NCBI GenBank assembly: GCA_964437825.1
Contig: CAYTIH010000049.1
Coordinates: 1-18,304 of the forward strand
DNA from: JBJFCE01 sp964437825
Lineage (GTDB): Bacteria > Bacillota > Clostridia > Lachnospirales > Lachnospiraceae
DNA length: 18,304 nt
Reading direction: 5' to 3'
Shown: in pieces, positions 14,880 to 18,304 of the stretch
Layout of the letters: each line of letters begins with the position of its first letter
Numbering within the stretch: the first letter of the stretch is position 1
Position numbers and translations under genes: made by a program
Notes under the pieces: generated by a model
What the model was told of the DNA's origin: nothing
What the model saw: the letters and a program-made list of their open reading frames with translations, nothing else
The model's database searches: none

Positions 14880-17012
14880 ATGAATAAAGAACAATTAGAA
14901 CAAAGAAAAACGATGATCTGTGATCTGATGGAGGATCAGCTCTATGTTCCGATGAAGGAGAAGGAGCTTGCGGTTTTCCTGCAGGTTGGACGTGAGGACC
15001 GGGAGGACTTTAAGCGGGTACTTGAGGAACTCTTGCAGGAAGGAAGAATTCAGATTACAAAGCGCGGGCGTTATACGAAACCTGATGAAAAGAAAAAGAC
15101 CGGAATCTTTGTTGCACACGCCAAAGGCTTTGGATTTGTGGAGATGGAAGGACAGCAGGAGGACATCTTTATTCCTGCAGAGAGCGTGCATGGCGCATTT
15201 CACGGAGATACCGTGCAGATACGTATTCTTCCCGGAAAAAGAGGCAGACGTACCGAGGGCGAAGTGACTCAGATTATCACAAGAGGAACGGCAAAGCTGG
15301 TAGGTATTTATCAGAGCAGTAAAAACTTCGGCTTTGTCATACCGGATAATGATCGTTTCGGGTCCGATATTTTTATCCCAAAGGAGAGATCCAAGGGAGC
15401 GGTCAGCGGCCATAAGGTTGTTGTGGAACTGACGGATTACGGGAATGACAGGAAAAAGCCGGAGGGAAAGGTAGTTGAGATCATCGGCCATGTGAATGAT
15501 CCCGGCGTGGATATCATGTCGATTGTACTCGGCTATGATCTGCCTGTGGAATTTCCGGAGAAGGTCATGAATCAGGCTGAGCGTGTGGCAAAGGAGGTGT
15601 CCGATGCCGACAGGGCCGGCCGCAGGGATTTAAGAGATGTGATGATGGTTACGATTGACGGGGAGGATGCAAAGGATCTGGATGATGCCGTCAGTGTAAG
15701 CCGTGAGGGTGAAACCTATAAGCTGGGAGTTCATATTGCGGATGTAAGTAATTATGTGCAGGAGAATTCTGCGCTGGATCATGAAGCAGTAAGGCGCGGA
15801 ACCAGTGTTTATCTGGTGGACCGGGTGATTCCGATGCTGCCCCATGTACTGTCTAACGGAATCTGTTCTTTAAATGAGGGAGAGGACAGGCTGGCGCTCA
15901 GCTGTCTGATGACTATAGACAGGGAGGGAAACGTGGTCGATTATGAGATCGTGGAAAGCGTGATCAATGTGGACAGACGTATGTCCTATCCTGTGGTGGC
16001 AAAGATTCTGACAGAGCATGATGCGAATCTTATGGCGGAGTATGAAGCACTTGTTCCGATGTTTGAAGAAATGAAGAAACTGGCAGCCTTACTTCGCGGA
16101 AAAAGAAAAAAACGAGGTTCCATTGATTTTGATTTCCCGGAGACCAAAATTCTGCTTAACCTGGCCGGTCATCCTGTTGATATCAAGCCCTATGAGCGAA
16201 ATGTAGCGACGGATATCATTGAAGATTTCATGCTGATTGCAAATGAAACCGTGGCACAGCACTTTTATTGGCAGGAGCTTCCGTTTGTATACAGAACACA
16301 TGAAAATCCCGATCCTGATAAGATCATGAAGCTGGGAACCTTTATTTATAATTTCGGATATCATCTAAAGATGAAAAAGGATGAGATCCATCCCAAGGAA
16401 ATTCAGAAATTAATTGCAAATGCGGCAGGCACGCCGGAGGAAGCGCTGATCAGCAGACTTGCGCTTCGCAGCATGAAGCAGGCGAAATACACGACGGAGT
16501 GCACAGGACATTTCGGTCTGGCATGTCAATATTACTGTCATTTTACGTCCCCGATCCGCAGATATCCGGACCTACAGATTCACAGGATCATCAAGGAATC
16601 CATTAGAGGGCAATTAAAAGAAGGACGGATAGAGCATTATCAGGCTGTCCTTCCGGGCGTTGCAAAGCAGTGCTCGACGCTGGAGCGCAGAGCGGATGAA
16701 GCGGAGAGGGAAACGGAAAAGCTCAAGAAGGTTGAATATATGGAGGACCGGATCGGCGAGGTCTATGAGGGCGTCATTTCCGGGGTGACTTCTTGGGGAA
16801 TTTACGTGGAGCTGCCAAACACCGTGGAGGGAATGATTCATGTGAGCAAGCTTCCGGGAGATTATTTTTATTATGACGAAAATGCATATGAAATGATCGG
16901 CGAGCATACAAAAATAACCTATAAGCTGGGGCAGAGAATCCGGATCGTCGTGGATCATGTCGATAAAATCGGACGGACCATAGATTTTGCAATACCGGAG
17001 GAGGACTGGTAA
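14880..17012 (+). CDS. rnr: Ribonuclease R
   Basis: A processive 3'-5' exoribonuclease that degrades structured RNA and cooperates with trans-translation. The 710 aa show the standard order: N-terminal winged-helix region (about 1-65), cold-shock domains at about 72-125 (GFGFVEMEG) and 140-200 (KNFGFVIPDND), RNB catalytic domain (about 248-575) and S1 domain (about 625-705, SWGIYVELPNTVEGMIHVS). The catalytic aspartates are Asp260, Asp266, Asp268 and Asp269 in IDGEDAKDLDDAV. The Lys-rich C-terminal tail of E. coli RNase R is absent, as in many Firmicutes. The ribosome binding site is weak (AAGGA 12 nt upstream), and an in-frame ATG at 14913 is an alternative start. The smpB-ssrA genes lie downstream, a functional grouping. 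Confidence 0.96.
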   Translation: MNKEQLEQRKTMICDLMEDQLYVPMKEKELAVFLQVGREDREDFKRVLEELLQEGRIQITKRGRYTKPDEKKKTGIFVAHAKGFGFVEMEGQQEDIFIPAESVHGAFHGDTVQIRILPGKRGRRTEGEVTQIITRGTAKLVGIYQSSKNFGFVIPDNDRFGSDIFIPKERSKGAVSGHKVVVELTDYGNDRKKPEGKVVEIIGHVNDPGVDIMSIVLGYDLPVEFPEKVMNQAERVAKEVSDADRAGRRDLRDVMMVTIDGEDAKDLDDAVSVSREGETYKLGVHIADVSNYVQENSALDHEAVRRGTSVYLVDRVIPMLPHVLSNGICSLNEGEDRLALSCLMTIDREGNVVDYEIVESVINVDRRMSYPVVAKILTEHDANLMAEYEALVPMFEEMKKLAALLRGKRKKRGSIDFDFPETKILLNLAGHPVDIKPYERNVATDIIEDFMLIANETVAQHFYWQELPFVYRTHENPDPDKIMKLGTFIYNFGYHLKMKKDEIHPKEIQKLIANAAGTPEEALISRLALRSMKQAKYTTECTGHFGLACQYYCHFTSPIRRYPDLQIHRIIKESIRGQLKEGRIEHYQAVLPGVAKQCSTLERRADEAERETEKLKKVEYMEDRIGEVYEGVISGVTSWGIYVELPNTVEGMIHVSKLPGDYFYYDENAYEMIGEHTKITYKLGQRIRIVVDHVDKIGRTIDFAIPEEDW

Positions 17013-17038
17013 AACATAAAACCTGAGGAGCCAGCTAT

Positions 17039-17128
17039 ATGAAAAAAGTAACTTACCCGACACTGAACCTGAAAGCAACAGGACAAGCGGTATTTACCGA
17101 TATTTGTCATTTTCTTGGAAAAAAATAA
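17039..17128 (+). CDS. Candidate 29-residue small protein between rnr and smpB
   Basis: A short ORF begins MKKVTYPTLN and ends HFLGKK. GAGGAG at 17025-17030 lies 8 nt before its ATG, as good as the sites of the real genes nearby. It begins 26 nt after the rnr stop and could be cotranslated from the rnr mRNA. It has no signal peptide or clear membrane segment. No family is recognised. It could also be a chance frame, since 29 codons is short. Confidence 0.4.
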   Translation: MKKVTYPTLNLKATGQAVFTDICHFLGKK

Positions 17129-17130
17129 AA

Positions 17131-17177
17131 TAGACGTTTTGAAATGAATGTGGTATAATGTCGTGAGACATTATACC
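17131..17177 (+). promoter_or_regulatory. Promoter before smpB with a perfect inverted repeat over the -10 box
   Basis: TAGACG (17131-17136) and TATAAT (17154-17159) are 17 nt apart, with TGG before the -10. GGTATAATGTC (17152-17162) and GACATTATACC (17167-17177) are perfect 11-bp arms with a 4-nt loop GTGA. The repeat covers the -10 and the expected start site, and places a second TATAAT on the minus strand. Confidence 0.65.
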
Positions 17178-17185
17178 GGCCCGCA

Positions 17186-17239
17186 GCGAAGCGAAGCGGC
17201 CATACAGTTATCATAACTGCGAAGCAATTATGGTAGAAT
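17186..17239. repeat. Repeat- and palindrome-rich smpB leader
   Basis: GCGAAGC occurs three times (17186-17192, 17191-17197, 17219-17225). CAGTTAT-C-ATAACTG (17205-17219) is a perfect palindrome with 7-bp arms. TGGTAGAAT at 17231-17239 is a possible second extended -10, and the same nine bases occur at 14869-14877 before rnr. The leader from the upstream promoter would be about 100 nt. Confidence 0.5.
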
Positions 17240-17269
17240 AACAGCAGGGACGGAAAGGAGGTTACGGCG

Positions 17270-17731
17270 ATGCCGCATGAAAGCAGGCTGATTGCAAATA
17301 ATAAAAAGGCATATCATGATTATTTTATAGAAGAAAAATATGAAACCGGCATCGTGCTTCACGGAACCGAGGTCAAGTCTCTGCGAAGGGGGAAATGCAG
17401 TATCAAGGAATCCTTTGTCCATATTGACCAAGGAGAGCTTTTTATTTACGGAATGCACATCAGTCCTTATGAGAAGGGAAATATCTTTAATAAAGATCCG
17501 CTCAGACCCAAAAAGCTTCTGATGCACAGAAATCAGATTATGAAGCTGCAGGGACAGCTTTCCGAAAAAGGCTATACGTTGGTACCGCTACAGGTTTATT
17601 TTAAAAACGGTCTTGCGAAAGCGGAGATCGGACTTGCAAAAGGTAAGAAGCTGTATGATAAGAGGCAGGATATTGCGAAAAAGGATCAGCGCCGGGAAAA
17701 TGAGCGGGAATTCAAAATTCGCAATCTGTAA
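17270..17731 (+). CDS. smpB: SsrA-binding protein SmpB
   Basis: Binds the tRNA-like domain of tmRNA and delivers it with EF-Tu to stalled ribosomes. The 153 aa match the family. Signature segments are NKKAYHDYFI, GIVLHGTEVKSLR, ESFVHIDQGELFIYGMHISP and NIFNKDPLRPKKLLMHR. The C-terminal basic tail from GLAKGKKLYDKRQDIAKKD onward is the part that enters the mRNA channel. AAAGGAGG at 17254-17261 is 8 nt before the ATG. The tmRNA gene starts about 52 nt after the stop, the usual pairing. Confidence 0.97.
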   Translation: MPHESRLIANNKKAYHDYFIEEKYETGIVLHGTEVKSLRRGKCSIKESFVHIDQGELFIYGMHISPYEKGNIFNKDPLRPKKLLMHRNQIMKLQGQLSEKGYTLVPLQVYFKNGLAKAEIGLAKGKKLYDKRQDIAKKDQRRENEREFKIRNL

Positions 17732-17738
17732 ATAAAGG

Positions 17739-17769
17739 CTGCTATTATGAGGCCGTAAGGTCGGGCAGC
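17739..17769 (+). promoter_or_regulatory. Possible ssrA promoter and 5' leader hairpin
   Basis: TGCTATTAT (17740-17748) fits an extended -10 just after smpB. GCTGC (17739-17743) and GCAGC (17765-17769) flank an inner GGCC/GGTC pairing, so the region can also fold. If transcribed from here, the tmRNA precursor would have a leader of about 28 nt removed at 17784, presumably by RNase P. No good -35 is seen. Confidence 0.35.
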
Positions 17770-17783
17770 GATCAATGACATAA

Positions 17784-18139
17784 GGGGCAGTTAAGGTTTC
17801 GACAGGGGTTTTGAAGCCGGAGAAGCTATCCGCAGGCGATGCGTCAAATCGCAAAACTAAAATTAAACGCTGAAGATAATTTAGCATACGCTGCCTAATG
17901 GCAGCTGTCAGTCCTAGGGTACCTATCCCCTAGGGTACTGGCATCGACCAGATAGGAAACGACACAGGCAAAGCTTTGAGCCTGTGGGCGTATTATGAAG
18001 CTACCAAAACCGGAAGGATGTCAGCTTTTCGTCCGGCGGAGGGAACCGGCGAATCTCTGATTCTCCAAAAGAACTGACTATGATAGTAGAAGGACGGTGG
18101 ATTTTCCTTTGGACACGGGTTCGACTCCCGTCTGCTCCA
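17784..18139 (+). ncRNA. ssrA: tmRNA (transfer-messenger RNA)
   Basis: Rescues stalled ribosomes and tags the incomplete protein for proteolysis. The tRNA-like ends pair: 5' GGGGCAG (17784-17790) with 3' CTGCTCC (18132-18138, one G-U), then the discriminator A at 18139. CCA is not encoded. The T arm is ACGGG-TTCGACT-CCCGT (18115-18131), and the 5' side has the conserved GGTTTCGACAGGGG. The resume codon GCA at 17851 opens a tag frame to TAA at 17896-17898, reading AKLKLNAEDNLAYAA. It ends in AYAA, close to the usual ALAA degron. CCTAGGGTAC occurs twice after the tag, in the pseudoknot region. The length is 356 nt, in the normal range. The 5' end is set by acceptor pairing and may be off by a base. 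Confidence 0.96.
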
Positions 18140-18304
18140 TTTTTAAAAATGCTGAAAATAGTTAGTAAGATTGATTCCGGTTCTATAATGATGGCATTGG
18201 GACTTTTGTTATAGTAGCCGTAGCAGAGCAATCCTTTGTGACTTTGGTTGTGGTGATTAAAATATAACACAAACGCAGTATCTCTGGTTTTTAAATATTC
18301 AGTT
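18140..18304. other. Intergenic sequence after tmRNA, no gene seen
   Basis: 165 nt with no supported gene. CATTTTTAAAAATG directly after tmRNA is a short palindrome but a poor terminator. TATAAT at 18184-18189 lacks a matching -35. The minus-strand frame across 18001-18270 is antisense to tmRNA. Confidence 0.5.

Noticed and set aside
14895..15491. Minus-strand frame of 198 codons
   Set aside because: Lies fully inside rnr, has no family resemblance, and reflects rnr codon structure on the opposite strand.
17186..17225. Repeated GCGAAGC units as a CRISPR-like or mobile repeat array
   Set aside because: Units are 7 nt, overlapping and irregular, with no spacers or associated genes.
18001..18270. 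Minus-strand frame of 89 codons containing GADGSRTRVQ
   Set aside because: It is the antisense of the 3' half of tmRNA; this peptide string is a familiar spurious translation of tRNA-like ends.

Overview
The window is low-to-moderate GC DNA, with every supported gene on the + strand. It looks like a Clostridia chromosome, most likely Lachnospiraceae-like. The gene order gap-pgk-tpiA ... gpmI ... eno ... secG-rnr-smpB-ssrA is the lower-glycolysis/trans-translation block seen in many Firmicutes. Shine-Dalgarno sites are strong and intrinsic terminators are typical. The family call is inference from gene order and protein style; no species is claimed.

Layout. 2-640 is the 3' part of gap (its start lies outside the window), followed by a 12-bp terminator-like hairpin. 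797-2850 holds pgk and tpiA. 3116-5443 is an accessory segment: an exported SH3/transglutaminase-like protein, a solo BlaI/MecI-type repressor with two operator-like palindromes, and a small lipoprotein with a G8 tract. A perfect 16-bp terminator closes it. 5669-8954 holds gpmI, a six-helix membrane protein and an overlapping sn-glycerol-1-phosphate dehydrogenase-like gene, then another terminator. 9106-10563 is eno, with an insertion of about 49 residues. 10600-14436 is a three-gene module: a DUF2201-type VWA protein, a MoxR-type AAA+ ATPase and an LRR_5 protein. 14502-18139 holds secG, rnr, an unlisted 29-codon ORF, smpB and tmRNA.

How the genes fit together. Gap, Pgk, Gpm and Eno form the lower glycolytic chain, and TpiA interconverts DHAP and glyceraldehyde-3-phosphate. 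The glycerol-1-phosphate dehydrogenase-like enzyme would also draw on DHAP, which gives a metabolic reason for its position. RNase R, SmpB and tmRNA are the ribosome-rescue and RNA-decay partners. The VWA/MoxR/LRR module and the BlaI/lipoprotein segment are insertions into the conserved block and are the most lineage-specific parts.

Most unusual points: the enolase insertion in the region of catalytic loop L3; the zincin-like motif in the VWA protein that reads HVLFH instead of HExxH; a tandem duplication of the last codons and stop of the ATPase gene; a perfect inverted repeat covering the -10 box upstream of smpB; and the short ORF between rnr and smpB. I saw no CRISPR array, insertion sequence, rRNA or ordinary tRNA. 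I found no convincing entirely new system; the best candidates are the membrane protein/G1P dehydrogenase pair and the VWA/MoxR/LRR trio.
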